Shown here one piece after another: positions 54,068 to 63,851 of a stretch of 64,000 nt of DNA. Position 1 is the first letter of the stretch; each line of letters opens with the position of its first letter. The notes below the pieces were generated by a model. It made no database searches. It was not told the origin of the DNA and saw only the letters and a program-made list of their open reading frames with translations. Source of the DNA: Kordiimonas marina (lineage in GTDB: Bacteria; Pseudomonadota; Alphaproteobacteria; Sphingomonadales; Kordiimonadaceae); the NCBI RefSeq assembly GCF_023006325.1, contig NZ_JAINDF010000004.1, positions 248,001 through 312,000 on the forward strand. Reading direction: 5' to 3'. Both the position numbers and the translations under genes were made by a program.

Positions 54068-54883
54068 ATGACCAAAGCTTTGGAAACACTGGTAGATCCG
54101 ATCATTGAGACCATGCTGGCCGCAGGCCGCGTGGTGATGGAGGTCTACCATTCCGATTTCGAAGTTTTTGGTAAGGCCGATGCCTCCCCGGTAACCGAAG
54201 CCGACCGCCGCGGCGAGGAAGTCATCCAGGCCGCCCTCGAAAAGATTGCTCCTGAAATTCCCATGGTCGGCGAAGAAGCCAAGTCCGAAGGCAAATGCCC
54301 GGACATTTCTGGCGGCACTTTCTGGCTTGTCGACCCGCTGGACGGCACCAAGGAATTCATCAAGAAAGGCCAGGACTTCACCGTCAATATCGGCCTCATC
54401 AAGGATGGCAAACCCATTATGGGCTTCGTGCTCGCCCCCGCCATGGGCAAGCTTTACTGGGGTATCGTCGGCCAAGGCGCCTGGATTGCGGACGCCCACG
54501 GCGACCATATCTCCGGCAAACGCGCGATCACGACCCGCAAAGCCGACCCGGACAACCTGGTTATCGTCGCCTCGAAATCGCACCGCTCGCCCGACCTTGA
54601 AGCCTGGCTCAACCATTTCCCGGCCGCCGAGCATGTCTCCATCGGCTCCAGCCTGAAATTCTGCCTGCTGGCAACCGGCGAGGCCGACCTCTACCCGCGC
54701 CTCGGCCCCACGTGTGAGTGGGACACCGCCGCCGCCCATGCCGTGCTGCTGGCCGCGGGCGGTGAAGTGGACGCCCCGGACGGCACACCGCTCAGCTACG
54801 GCAAGGACCTCAGGACCTTCCTGAACCCCTGGTTCCTGTGCCGGGCCGACACCAGCTTCAGCGTGCCGCCGCTCGAAGGCTAA
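54068..54883 (+). CDS. cysQ: 3'(2'),5'-bisphosphate nucleotidase CysQ
   Basis: A 271-residue Mg2+-dependent, Li+-sensitive phosphatase that turns PAP into AMP and so recycles the by-product of sulfate assimilation. Metal-binding motifs are VGEEAKSEG, LVDPLDGTKEFI and the C-terminal CEWDTAAAHAVLLAAGG. Length is normal. It is divergent from the chpT-cheA operon; no sulfur genes are adjacent. Confidence 0.95.
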   Translation: MTKALETLVDPIIETMLAAGRVVMEVYHSDFEVFGKADASPVTEADRRGEEVIQAALEKIAPEIPMVGEEAKSEGKCPDISGGTFWLVDPLDGTKEFIKKGQDFTVNIGLIKDGKPIMGFVLAPAMGKLYWGIVGQGAWIADAHGDHISGKRAITTRKADPDNLVIVASKSHRSPDLEAWLNHFPAAEHVSIGSSLKFCLLATGEADLYPRLGPTCEWDTAAAHAVLLAAGGEVDAPDGTPLSYGKDLRTFLNPWFLCRADTSFSVPPLEG

Positions 54884-54973
54884 GGCTCCAGCCTGAATAG
54901 GGAACTTCTCCCCAAGGCCAAAGTAGGGTAGGCTTCCCCTCATCCAAATGGCTGGCATAAGGGGAGGACTGCC

Positions 54974-55543
54974 ATGACGACCTTGTATCTGGGCCTTGCG
55001 CTCTTTTTCTTCGCGCATTTCATTCCGCTTTTCGCGCGTCCTGTGCGCAACAGGGCGGCCGGTGTAATCGGGGAAATGCCGTATAAGGGCCTGTTCGCGC
55101 TCGTTATCCTGAGTTCGCTTTACCTTATCATCACCGGCTGGAAGGCCGCCGCGGGTGCGGGCATGTGTTACACGCCACCCGCCTGGGGCATCCATGTCAC
55201 GCCCTTGTTCGTGCTTGTTGCCTTCATCCTGTTCGTTGCCACGCGCGCGCCCACGAACATCAAGCGCTTCATCCGCAATCCGCAGCTGACGGCGGTCGCC
55301 CTTTGGGGTATCGGCCACCTGTTCTCGAATGGGGAAACCCGCTCGACGGCCCTGTTCGGCGGCTTTGCGGCCTGGGCGCTTATCGCCATTTGGGGAAGCA
55401 ACCGGCGCGACGGCGAATGGAAGAAGCCTGAGAAGAAACCTGTGATCAAGGATATCATTGTCCTTGTCATCGCAATCGCGCTTTATGTAGGCTTCATCTC
55501 AATCCATGAATGGCTGTTTGGTGTATCGCCACTGCCGAAATGA
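54974..55543 (+). CDS. NnrU family membrane protein
   Basis: A 189-residue integral membrane protein with about five helices, matching the NnrU family named from denitrifying rhizobia (related to the haem/isoprenoid O-methyltransferase fold group). FAHFIPLFARPVRNRAAG and ATRAPTNIKRFIRNPQ are family-like. No denitrification genes are nearby, so a nitrite role is not supported here. GGGGAGGA precedes the ATG. The next gene starts near its stop. Confidence 0.88.
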   Translation: MTTLYLGLALFFFAHFIPLFARPVRNRAAGVIGEMPYKGLFALVILSSLYLIITGWKAAAGAGMCYTPPAWGIHVTPLFVLVAFILFVATRAPTNIKRFIRNPQLTAVALWGIGHLFSNGETRSTALFGGFAAWALIAIWGSNRRDGEWKKPEKKPVIKDIIVLVIAIALYVGFISIHEWLFGVSPLPK

Positions 55544-55554
55544 CGGGAGCGCTT

Positions 55555-56373
55555 GTGCGTAGCAAAGCAAAAAACACCGGGGCGGCAAAATCTTTTGGCG
55601 CCCTTTTTGCTGCCTTGGGCCTTCTCACACTTGGGCTTCTGCCCGCCCAGGTGCAGGCGGCATCGACGCCAAACAAGGTGTCCGGCCCCGCCCCGTTCCT
55701 GACATTGCTGACCGCGAACAACCCGCCTTTCGCCTTCAAGGGCAAAAAGGACGGGACCGCCACCGGTGCCGCGGTCGATCTGGTCCGCAGCCTCATGGAC
55801 AAGGCCGAAGCCAACTACAGCATGACGCTTATGCCCTGGAACCGGGCCTATGAGCTGGCCCTTCTGAACGCCAATACCTGCGTCTTCGTCACCAACCGGT
55901 TGAAAGAGCGTGAGACGCTTTTCACCTGGGTCGGCCCCCTGTTCAAGGGCGGCTGGGCGCTGTACCGCCGTGCAGGGAGCGATATCAACATCAGCTCCAT
56001 CAAGGACCTGAAAGGCCTGGCGATTTCCGGCACCTTCACGCCCAGCCAGGCCGCCCATGTGACGAATGTCTATCACGCCGTGCCCCTTCAGGTGGCGGAT
56101 GACCTTGCCGCCGCGCGTCTCCTTTACAAAGGCCGGGCGGACCTGTGGCTTTCGGGCCTTCTACGCCATAGCGCTATTGTCAAAGAGTTGGGGGAAGAAC
56201 CGGTTGAGCAGGCTTTGGTGCTGGCCCGCGCGGACCTATACATGGCCTGTAATGCCAAGATGGACGAAAGCCTCATTGCCCATCTCAATCACCTGAATAC
56301 AAACCTCGGCGAGGCACGGGAAGCCAGCCTCGCCCGGTATGACTTTTTGCCCGCCCAACGCGCATCCCAATAG
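55555..56373 (+). CDS. Periplasmic solute-binding-fold protein (SBP_bac_3 type), copy 1
   Basis: A roughly 272-residue exported protein with a signal peptide ending near VQAAS. It has a family 3 solute-binding fold, seen in the repeated PPFAFKGKK and GGWALYRR segments. The start is probably GTG 55555, with GGGAG six bases upstream; ATG 55540, which overlaps the nnrU stop by four bases, is the alternative. The next gene is a clear paralogue. No ABC permease or ATPase is nearby, so it may sense or deliver a ligand to another protein. The conserved Cys pair NTC...MAC may form a disulfide. Confidence 0.78.
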   Translation: MRSKAKNTGAAKSFGALFAALGLLTLGLLPAQVQAASTPNKVSGPAPFLTLLTANNPPFAFKGKKDGTATGAAVDLVRSLMDKAEANYSMTLMPWNRAYELALLNANTCVFVTNRLKERETLFTWVGPLFKGGWALYRRAGSDINISSIKDLKGLAISGTFTPSQAAHVTNVYHAVPLQVADDLAAARLLYKGRADLWLSGLLRHSAIVKELGEEPVEQALVLARADLYMACNAKMDESLIAHLNHLNTNLGEAREASLARYDFLPAQRASQ

Positions 56374-56485
56374 TCCCGGCGCCAGATAAGAGGTGTTTTA
56401 CCCGCCCTTATGCGCTATTGTTACAAGGTAGCTATGAGTTGTTACGCTGTCTGAATGATCGATTTCAATTAGCGGAGCGCCTCAC

Positions 56486-57247
56486 TTGATCAGTCCTCGG
56501 TACCTCGTCATCTGCAGCCTCTCTTTTCTGGCCATTGCCGGAACGGCACGGGTGAGCGCAGGTGAAACCAACCCCCACCTGAGCCTGCTGACCGAACAAA
56601 ACCCACCCTACAATTTCCGGGACCCCAAGAGCGACCAAATCGAGGGCAGCGCCGTGGAGATCGTCAAGGAACTGATGCGCCGCGCCAATGTGGACTATAG
56701 CCTGACCTTGATGCCCACGGCCCGCGCCTACCGCGCCGCCAAGGAAACCCCCAACACCTGCGCCTTCGTCATCAACAGGACCAAGACCCGCGAAGCCACC
56801 TTCAAGTGGGTCGGGCCATTGATTGAAGGTGGCTGGGCGCTTTATCGCCGCCCCGGCAGTTCGATCGTGATCCATGACCTCGATGACCTCAAACCCTATG
56901 TCGTTGCCGGGAAGCTGGGCAGCGCCTCGGTCAAGTCGCTAGAACGGAGCGCCCATATCAAAGTATTGGCCACCATAAATGACGACCTCGCCGCCAAGAT
57001 GCTCTATCACGGCCGGGCAGACCTGTGGATATCCGGGGTCTCCAACGCCCCCGCCGCCGCGCGGGATATCGGCGTGCCGCCGCCCGAGCTGGCGCTTTTA
57101 TGGAAAAAGGCGGACCTGAGCCTGGCCTGCAGCCGCAAGACCGACCCTGCCCTCATTGCCGATTTGAACCGTATCAACCAGACCCTGGACGACCTGCGCA
57201 AGAAGGCGCTTGCCGCCTACAGCCAAGGCCTGCCCCCGACGCCCTAG
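56486..57247 (+). CDS. Periplasmic solute-binding-fold protein (SBP_bac_3 type), copy 2
   Basis: A 253-residue exported protein, signal peptide cleaved near VSAGE, and paralogous to the gene just upstream: LSLLTEQNPPYNF, GGWALYRRPGS and YHGRADLWISG all have counterparts. The same Cys pair (NTC and LAC) is kept. The start is TTG 56486, with CGGAG eight bases upstream. The 110-bp gap may hold its own promoter. Ligand and function are unknown. Confidence 0.78.
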   Translation: MISPRYLVICSLSFLAIAGTARVSAGETNPHLSLLTEQNPPYNFRDPKSDQIEGSAVEIVKELMRRANVDYSLTLMPTARAYRAAKETPNTCAFVINRTKTREATFKWVGPLIEGGWALYRRPGSSIVIHDLDDLKPYVVAGKLGSASVKSLERSAHIKVLATINDDLAAKMLYHGRADLWISGVSNAPAAARDIGVPPPELALLWKKADLSLACSRKTDPALIADLNRINQTLDDLRKKALAAYSQGLPPTP

Positions 57248-57282
57248 GGAAATCCCCGCAAGGTCCTGAAACTCCCGAAGGC

Positions 57283-58590
57283 TCAGCCCTCGTCTTCCTC
57301 CGGCTTAGTAAGGACGGACTTACGGATACCCCGGATCATCATGAAGGCCCCGAAAATGACGAAAGGCGCAGCGACCCCGGTGGCCAGCGCCGGGTCGATA
57401 TGCACCCCGAACGGCGACACCGTCTTCAGCGCCTTGAAAGCAATCTTCACCAGCCCCAGCGCATAATAGCTGATCGCGACGACAGATAGACCTTCAACCG
57501 TCTCCTGAAGCCTCAGCTGAAGCTGGCTTCTGCGGTTCATCGCAGCCAGAAGCGCGCCGTTCTGGCGCTGCATCCCCAGCTCCACCTGCGTACGCAAAAG
57601 CCCGGCTGCCCGGTCCACCCTGAGCGCGAGGTCGGAAAGCCGGTTCGATGCCGCCTCACATGTGCGCATCGCGGGCGCCAGATGACGGTCGAAAAAGTTG
57701 GAAAGACGCTGGTGCGCGGGCATCCGGTCCTCGCGGATTTCCTCAAACCGCCTGAGGACGAGCGCGTTATAGGCCTTGGCCGCCGAAAAGCGGAAGCGTG
57801 AGCCCGCCGCCAGATGCTCGGTCCGCGCGGCAAGCTCAAGGAGCGTGTCGAGATGCGTCTCCGCATCTTCCCCCGCTTCGCTGGCCGCCAGATGCGCGAC
57901 TGTGTCTTCAAGCTCAGCCTCGATGGTGGCGGACTGGGCCATGACCCGGCGCGCGAGCGGCAGCGCCATCAGCGCCATGTGGCCATAGGTAAAAATCTCG
58001 ATCAGCCGCTGGACAAGCCGCCCGGCACGGCCTTCCGTCAGGTCGTCATTCAGGACAGCGACCCGCAGGCAGCCGTCGTCATCGATATGGAAGTCCGACC
58101 AGGCGCTCGACCGCCCGCCGGAGACCAGGCTGCCCGCCATATCCCGGTTGCGGAACCCGGCGAAGCAGGCCTCCTTGTCGGGGACATTGTCGGCATCCAC
58201 CAGCTCAATCTTGAGCGCGAGCAAAAGCCGGCCCGGGCTGTCGGTCATCCAATCTGCAGGCAGTACATCCGCGGCCATGGCTTCAAAGGGCGCGGCCTGC
58301 CCCCTCGGCGTGACAACGGTGTAGGTGGTGAATTCGGTGTGGCGTTCCCACTTGAGCGCGAACGCGCCAAAATCTGCCTTGAAATGACGACCGCCATCCG
58401 CTGGCGGCTCGACGTCAAAAGCCTTACAGAGGGCCTCCAGGTGCGCCCGGTCGCGCGCACCGCCATCCTCCCCCGAAAGATAGGCAAAATGGCTGACGCG
58501 CACCGGCGCCTTCAAGGCGAAGGCCGGACGGCCGTGCAATTCCTTGTTCAGCTCGAACCATTGCGGATCGGTCAGACGCGAAAAATCCAA
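57283..58590 (-). CDS. DUF3422 family protein
   Basis: A 435-residue protein of the DUF3422 family, usually described as a membrane-associated protein of unknown function. WFELNKELHGRPAF near the N-terminus and ERHTEFTTYTVVTP are typical. Two membrane helices lie near the C-terminus, and a long helical region precedes them. I chose TTG 58590 because GAGGGGGG precedes it; a more distal start adds 26 atypical residues. The role is unknown. Confidence 0.86.
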   Translation of the reverse strand: MDFSRLTDPQWFELNKELHGRPAFALKAPVRVSHFAYLSGEDGGARDRAHLEALCKAFDVEPPADGGRHFKADFGAFALKWERHTEFTTYTVVTPRGQAAPFEAMAADVLPADWMTDSPGRLLLALKIELVDADNVPDKEACFAGFRNRDMAGSLVSGGRSSAWSDFHIDDDGCLRVAVLNDDLTEGRAGRLVQRLIEIFTYGHMALMALPLARRVMAQSATIEAELEDTVAHLAASEAGEDAETHLDTLLELAARTEHLAAGSRFRFSAAKAYNALVLRRFEEIREDRMPAHQRLSNFFDRHLAPAMRTCEAASNRLSDLALRVDRAAGLLRTQVELGMQRQNGALLAAMNRRSQLQLRLQETVEGLSVVAISYYALGLVKIAFKALKTVSPFGVHIDPALATGVAAPFVIFGAFMMIRGIRKSVLTKPEEDEG

Positions 58591-58736
58591 AATACCCCCC
58601 TCAAAAATAATATTTGAGAAGCCCAGTCCCCATATGTTTCCAGCCGCAGCCAGCCTAGCCGGAAACACCCCGGGAGGGTACGCGAAAAGCCACCATGCCG
58701 CACGGCATTTTCTTGTGGAACCAGTAAGGTGCGCTG

Positions 58737-59852
58737 TCAGGTCGCAGGGGCGGAAAGCTGCGCGACCACATAATCCGCCAGCGCAAGCGAGGACGTGAGC
58801 CCCGGCGATTCAATGCCGAAAAGCTGGATAAGCCCCGGCAGCCCATGCACCTTCTCGGTCTGGATCATGAAATCCGCCCCCGGCCTGCCCGGCCCCGCGA
58901 TCTTGGGCCTTACCCCGGCGAAATCCGGGGTGAGCGACCGGTCCCTGATGCCGGGGTAATAACCCTCGATCGCATCCCGGAACGCGGCTTCCTGGCTTGG
59001 GTCGACCGAATAGTCGACCGTATCGGTCCAAACCACATTGGGGCCGAACCGCGCGCCGCCTTCCATATCGAGCGTCAGGTGAATGCCAAGCCCGCCCGGC
59101 ACCGGAACAGGGTAGATAAGGTGGGAGAAGGGCGATGGGCCGGTCAGTCGGAAATAGCAGCCCTTGGCGTAAAAGCGCGGCGGGACCGCCCCGTCCCTGA
59201 GGCCGGCAATCGTCTGCGCCACATCCCAGGCCGACAGGCCGGCGGCGTTGACCACCCGCCGGGCCCCGATCTCATACGGGCCGTCTTCGCCCATGACGCC
59301 GACCGTGAAGCCGCCATCATCTGGCGTGATCGCCGTCACCCGGTTCTTGAGCGCCAGCATGGCGCCGTGCGCCTCAGCGTCCATCAGCAGCGCATCCATA
59401 TAGGCATGAACATCGATGATGCCGGTCGACGGCGAAAAAAGTCCGGCGATACCGGCCAGCGCCCCTTCCCGCCGGTTGAGGTCTTCTGCTGAAAGCCGCT
59501 CCAGGTCATACACGCCGGCATCATGTGCTGCCGTCAGGATATGGTCCAGCATCGCCCTTTCCGCATCGTTGCGCGCGACAATCAGCTTGCCGAGGAACTT
59601 ATGCGGAATGGCCTTTTCGGCGGCATAGGCATAAAGCTGGTTCCGTCCGCGCACGCACAGCCGCGCCTTCAGGCTGCCTTTGGGATAATAAAGACCCGCG
59701 TGGATCACCTCGCTATTGCGTGACGAGGTCATACTGCCGATCCGGCCCTCGGCCTCCAGGATCGCGACATCATGGCCCTTAAGGGCACACGCCCGGGCGA
59801 TGGCGAGGCCGACGACCCCGGCACCAATGATGAGTGTATCAATCCTATCCAT
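58737..59852 (-). CDS. L-2-hydroxyglutarate oxidase-like FAD enzyme (DAO family)
   Basis: A 371-residue flavoprotein with the N-terminal Rossmann motif LIIGAGVVGLAIARA and SRNSEVIHAGLYYP, typical of the L2HGDH/LhgO group. It probably oxidises L-2-hydroxyglutarate to 2-oxoglutarate, though glycerol-3-phosphate- or amino-acid-oxidase-type activities of the family cannot be excluded. It follows tolB by 24 bp on the same strand, where pal is usually found, so it may be cotranscribed with the tol genes. Confidence 0.83.
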   Translation of the reverse strand: MDRIDTLIIGAGVVGLAIARACALKGHDVAILEAEGRIGSMTSSRNSEVIHAGLYYPKGSLKARLCVRGRNQLYAYAAEKAIPHKFLGKLIVARNDAERAMLDHILTAAHDAGVYDLERLSAEDLNRREGALAGIAGLFSPSTGIIDVHAYMDALLMDAEAHGAMLALKNRVTAITPDDGGFTVGVMGEDGPYEIGARRVVNAAGLSAWDVAQTIAGLRDGAVPPRFYAKGCYFRLTGPSPFSHLIYPVPVPGGLGIHLTLDMEGGARFGPNVVWTDTVDYSVDPSQEAAFRDAIEGYYPGIRDRSLTPDFAGVRPKIAGPGRPGADFMIQTEKVHGLPGLIQLFGIESPGLTSSLALADYVVAQLSAPAT

Positions 59853-59876
59853 CGGACCGGCAGCCTTGACCGCAGC

Positions 59877-61247
59877 TTATTTCTTTGTGACCGGCAAGGG
59901 CGGCGACCAAGCAGGGTCGGACGCGTCATACGGGGTCGGTACCTGGCGTTCGTTATAACCGGTCAGGTCCACCGACCACAGGCGCGGATGACCCCCACCG
60001 CCCTTGTTGTCATATTTGGTGGTGCGGAAGAACATCAACACACGGCCGTTCGGCGACCATGTCGGGCCTTCGTCCTGATAGGCGTTGGTGAGCAGGCGTT
60101 CGCCCTTGCCATCCGGCCGCATGACACCGATCCGGAACTTGCGTTCGCCGATCTTGGTGAAGGCGATCAGGTCACCCCGCGGCGACCAGACCGGCGTAGC
60201 ATAGCGCCCACGACCGAAGCTGATGCGGTGCACGTTCGAGCCGTCGGCATCCATCACATAAAGCTGCTGGCTGCCGCCGCGGTCCGAGTTGAAGACGATA
60301 TGCTTGCCGTCCGGCGAATAGGACGGCGAGGTATCAATGCCCGGATCGTTGGTCAGGCGCGTCACCTTCCGGGTCGGCAGGTCCATCACGTAAATGTCCG
60401 AGTTGCCGTTTTCAGCCAAGCTCATGATCACCTTGTTGCCGTCCGGTGAGAACCTGGGCGCGAAGGTCATGTTCGGGAAGTCCCCCAGCACCTCAAACCG
60501 GTTCGAGAGGATATTGAACAGGTAAACCCGCGGCTTGTTCTTGAAATAGCTCAGGAACGTAATTTCCTGCCGGTTGGGCGAGAAACGCGGCGTCAGCACC
60601 AGATAGCTGCCGTCGGTCAGGAACTGCTGGTTGGCGCCGTCCTGGTCCATCACCGCCAGTCGTTTGATGCGGTGGAGCGGGTCCCCGGTTTCAGCGATAT
60701 AGACGATGCGCGTGTCGAAATAGCCTTCTTCACCGGTAAGGCGGCTATAGATACGGTCGGATATCACATGGGCGATGCGGCGCCAGTTGGGCACCGGGGT
60801 CGTGTACCCCACACCCTCCATCTGCACCTCGGCAACCACATCCCACAGGCGGAATTCAACCCGCAGGCTGCCACTGGGCAGCAGTTCCAGGCGGCCTGTC
60901 ACCAGCGCTTGCGCGGCAAGCGGTCGCCAGGCGGCAAAGTTCGGGCGCGTGGGCGCAGCCGTCACCTTCTCGATGAAGGCCGCCGGGTCAACCGCCCGGA
61001 AAAGCCCGGTGGAAACGAGGTTCGAAGTAATCACCTGCGAGATGCTCGCGCCGATGTCAGACAGTTTACCCGCAGGCGTTTCGATATCCTTCACCGGGGC
61101 AAAGTCCGGGATGGCGATCGGCACCGGGTCGATGGTGCCGCGGGTGACGTCCACCTTGAGCTGGGCCTGTGCCGCGCTCGCAAATACGAACACCGCCAGA
61201 AGGGCTGTCATCGTGGCAACGATAGTGTGTTTAATCCGCGTAACCAT
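59877..61247 (-). CDS. tolB: Tol-Pal system beta-propeller protein
   Basis: A 456-residue periplasmic protein with a signal peptide (cleavage near AQAQ), an N-terminal alpha/beta domain (to about residue 190) and a six-bladed beta-propeller (PD40 repeats such as [13 protein letters not shown] and [15 protein letters not shown]). It links TolA to Pal for outer-membrane invagination during division. ATG 61247 fits the family. It is the last tol gene of the cluster; no pal gene follows. Confidence 0.96.
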   Translation of the reverse strand: MVTRIKHTIVATMTALLAVFVFASAAQAQLKVDVTRGTIDPVPIAIPDFAPVKDIETPAGKLSDIGASISQVITSNLVSTGLFRAVDPAAFIEKVTAAPTRPNFAAWRPLAAQALVTGRLELLPSGSLRVEFRLWDVVAEVQMEGVGYTTPVPNWRRIAHVISDRIYSRLTGEEGYFDTRIVYIAETGDPLHRIKRLAVMDQDGANQQFLTDGSYLVLTPRFSPNRQEITFLSYFKNKPRVYLFNILSNRFEVLGDFPNMTFAPRFSPDGNKVIMSLAENGNSDIYVMDLPTRKVTRLTNDPGIDTSPSYSPDGKHIVFNSDRGGSQQLYVMDADGSNVHRISFGRGRYATPVWSPRGDLIAFTKIGERKFRIGVMRPDGKGERLLTNAYQDEGPTWSPNGRVLMFFRTTKYDNKGGGGHPRLWSVDLTGYNERQVPTPYDASDPAWSPPLPVTKK

Positions 61248-61269
61248 GGTTACTCATCCCCGCTTTTGG

Positions 61270-62124
61270 TCAGTCACCGGCAAATTCAGCGCCGGAGAAA
61301 TTAAAATCGATATAGCCTGTGCCCTTGGGCAGATATTGCATCGCTTCCTTATAGGGTTCGCACAGCTGCACGGCCCGGCGTGCGCTTTCAGCGAAGGTAC
61401 GATAGAAGCCCCGGCTGGGGTCGTTCAAGTCCCCGACGCCGACAAATTCCGGTATCCGCGCCAGCGTACCGTCCGGCCGCAGGTAAATTCGTACCGTCAC
61501 CTGCATATCCTCCACGCCCTTGGCGCCGCGCGGGAAGGTCCAGCATTTCGCCAACTTCTGGCTCAGCGCATCCCGAAGCGATGCTGCGGCGATCCGGCCA
61601 CGGATGCCGGCGAACGGATCAGGCTTGGCCTCTTCCTTCTTCTTCGCGACCTGCTTTTCTTCCTGCTTCTTGCCTTCCTTGGTGGCGATCTGCTCTTCCT
61701 TGAGCGCGCGGTCGATCACCGAGGAGATATTCTTGAGCTTCAACCGGCTCGGTGGCTTGGGCTTGGCGTGGACCCGCACGCTGTTCCTCAGTTTCTCGCG
61801 CTCCGAAACCTTGGGCTTCGGCGTCGGCTTTGGAATATCCTTCACCTTGGGCGCGGGCTTCGGCAGCGGCATCGCTTCCGTCGCGGTTTCCGGCACCGGC
61901 TCAGCTGCGGCCACCGAATGCTGCGGGGCCTGCTGCTCCTGCTGCTTCTCAGCCTTCGGGGCCGCCGCCGTCGTTTTGTCCGCAATCTTGACGAAGTCGA
62001 TGTCAATGGGCGGCGGCGGGGCCGGCCGCTCATGGTGGAGCGATGGCAGCCCGACAAGCGCAACGGTCGCCACACCAACATGCAGCACCGCAGACAAGAC
62101 CCAGCCTATGCGTTCTCCCTTCAC
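61270..62124 (-). CDS. tolA: Tol-Pal system protein TolA-like
   Basis: A 284-residue TolA/TonB-type protein. One N-terminal membrane helix (residues 7-28) is followed by a Pro/Lys/Ala-rich helical spacer (about 40-165), and a C-terminal domain (about 185-284) ends with GTGYIDFNFSGAEF. The C-terminal domain resembles the alphaproteobacterial TolA end. The start is GTG 62124 with GAGGTC upstream. It sits between tolR and tolB as expected. Confidence 0.87.
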   Translation of the reverse strand: MKGERIGWVLSAVLHVGVATVALVGLPSLHHERPAPPPPIDIDFVKIADKTTAAAPKAEKQQEQQAPQHSVAAAEPVPETATEAMPLPKPAPKVKDIPKPTPKPKVSEREKLRNSVRVHAKPKPPSRLKLKNISSVIDRALKEEQIATKEGKKQEEKQVAKKKEEAKPDPFAGIRGRIAAASLRDALSQKLAKCWTFPRGAKGVEDMQVTVRIYLRPDGTLARIPEFVGVGDLNDPSRGFYRTFAESARRAVQLCEPYKEAMQYLPKGTGYIDFNFSGAEFAGD

Positions 62125-62174
62125 CAGACGACCTCAGAACCTCTCGACCTCACGGATACCCTCACTTTGGCGGG

Positions 62175-62621
62175 CTACTTGTTTTTGTTTTCGGCGATCA
62201 GGGCCACCTTGGTGAACCCGGCGGCGTTGATGGTGCCGATCACCTGCATGACCCGGCCGTAATCCAACCGGCTGTCACCACGCACATAAATACGCGTGTC
62301 CTTGCTTTCGCCCGCGATTGCCTTCAGCCGGGGAACCAGCTGTTCCAGCTTCACCTCAGTGTTCACAAGGAATATGGCACCTTTTTGGTCGATGGTGATT
62401 TCAAGCGGCTTGTTATCCTGCGGCAGGGGCTTGGCCGCCGCCTTCGGCAGGTTCACCTGCACACCGGCTGTCAGCAAAGGCGCCGCCACCATGAAGATAA
62501 CCAGAAGCACCAGCATCACATCGACAAACGGCGTGACGTTGATTTCGGCCAGCGGCTTGTAGCGCCCGCGCCTGCGGCGCGCGCCTTCTACCTTGCCACC
62601 GCTTGTGACTGACGCGCCCAT
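62175..62621 (-). CDS. tolR: Tol-Pal system protein TolR
   Basis: A 148-residue ExbD/TolR protein. One membrane helix follows a short basic N-terminus, with NVTPFVDVMLVLLVIFM, where the Asp is the proton-relay residue. The periplasmic domain has GDSRLDYGRVMQVIGTINAAG, a family signature. It starts three bases before the end of tolQ's neighbour, directly after tolQ. Confidence 0.95.
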   Translation of the reverse strand: MGASVTSGGKVEGARRRRGRYKPLAEINVTPFVDVMLVLLVIFMVAAPLLTAGVQVNLPKAAAKPLPQDNKPLEITIDQKGAIFLVNTEVKLEQLVPRLKAIAGESKDTRIYVRGDSRLDYGRVMQVIGTINAAGFTKVALIAENKNK

Positions 62622-62623
62622 CC

Positions 62624-63349
62624 CTAGTGCCCCCGCTCGTCAAGCTGGCGGGACAGGATGGCCGCGAACTCGTCCGCGAAGCCTTCGACCCGGCTGGCGT
62701 AGCGGCCCAGATCGGTGGACAGCTTGTTATATCCGATCACCGCCGGGATGGCGGCGACAAGCCCGAACGCGGTGGCAAGAAGCGCCTCGGCGATCCCCGG
62801 CGCCACGGTGGCGAGCGACGTGTTGGAGGCCTGTGCGATCGAGGTAAAGCTGTTCATCACGCCCCAGACGGTACCGAAAAGGCCCACAAAGGGCGATGCC
62901 GAACCGATGGTGGCGAGGTAGCCGACCTGGCCTTCAAGCCGGTCCATCTCGCGGCCGGTGGTGACATGCATGACCTTGTAAATCCGGTCCTGCACCGTGA
63001 CCTTATCAAGCCCGCCGCCATTCTTGCCGCTCAAGGAGCGCTGCCATTCGCGCATCGCAGCGACGAACACCGCCGCGATCGGATGGTTGGGCGCGCCCTT
63101 GATGCGGTTATAAAGCTCATCAAGGCTGGCCCCGGACCAGAAAGTGTCCTCAAATTCGTTCGCCGCGGACTTGGCTGTCTTCACCCGGCTCCAGGTATTG
63201 AAGATGATCGACCAGCCCCACAGGCTTGCGACCAGGAGAAGCACCATCACGCCCTGCACGATGATGTCGGCGGACATGAACATGCCGACGATCGAATAAT
63301 CGGGCGCATTGCCCCCCAGCTGCACAGCTTCCACGGCTTGACCGATCAT
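62624..63349 (-). CDS. tolQ: Tol-Pal system protein TolQ
   Basis: A 241-residue MotA/TolQ/ExbB-family protein with three helices that powers TolA through the proton-motive force. The SPFVGLFGTVWGVMNSF and LLATAFGLVAAIPAVIGYN segments form the channel helices. It is preceded by ybgC and followed two bases on by tolR. Confidence 0.96.
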   Translation of the reverse strand: MIGQAVEAVQLGGNAPDYSIVGMFMSADIIVQGVMVLLLVASLWGWSIIFNTWSRVKTAKSAANEFEDTFWSGASLDELYNRIKGAPNHPIAAVFVAAMREWQRSLSGKNGGGLDKVTVQDRIYKVMHVTTGREMDRLEGQVGYLATIGSASPFVGLFGTVWGVMNSFTSIAQASNTSLATVAPGIAEALLATAFGLVAAIPAVIGYNKLSTDLGRYASRVEGFADEFAAILSRQLDERGH

Positions 63350-63368
63350 TATACTCTCCTCATACCCT

Positions 63369-63851
63369 CTATGCGCCGCGGGCGGCTGCCGCCTCGGCCT
63401 CTTTCATCCATGTGGTCCAGGCGTCGCGCGCGGCGGCGGGCCAGCGGCGCGGACGGCCGTCCGGCCCGATGACGGCAACCAGCACATCGGCTTCGGCCAC
63501 CATCACACCATCCCTAGTGATCCATTGTTTCGCTTCTATGGCAGCGGCGCGAACGCGCTTCACCATGCTGTGGCCCATCAGCACATCGCCGATCTTTGCT
63601 TGCTGGCGGAAACTGATGTTGAGGTTCGAGACCACATAGGTCAGCGGCCCACCCTCTTCTTCACTGAGGTCAAAGAGCGCGTTCACGTCCGCCGCGGTAT
63701 CGCGGATGCTTTCGGTGCGCACGCGCTCGAAATAGCTGACATAACGGCCGTGATAGACCATGCCGCCGACGTCCGTGTCCTCATAATAGACCCGGATCGG
63801 GAAGTGAAAAACGCCGTCCTTCCAGGCGCCGGTTGCGACCTGTGCGGTCAT
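63369..63851 (-). CDS. ybgC: Acyl-CoA thioesterase, YbgC family
   Basis: A 160-residue hot-dog-fold thioesterase. The motif [20 protein letters not shown] carries the catalytic Asp and His of the YbgC/4-hydroxybenzoyl-CoA thioesterase group. It is the standard first gene of tol-pal clusters and probably acts on acyl-CoA or acyl-ACP linked to phospholipid metabolism. The start overlaps the ruvB stop by four bases (ATGA). Confidence 0.95.
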   Translation of the reverse strand: MTAQVATGAWKDGVFHFPIRVYYEDTDVGGMVYHGRYVSYFERVRTESIRDTAADVNALFDLSEEEGGPLTYVVSNLNISFRQQAKIGDVLMGHSMVKRVRAAAIEAKQWITRDGVMVAEADVLVAVIGPDGRPRRWPAAARDAWTTWMKEAEAAAARGA

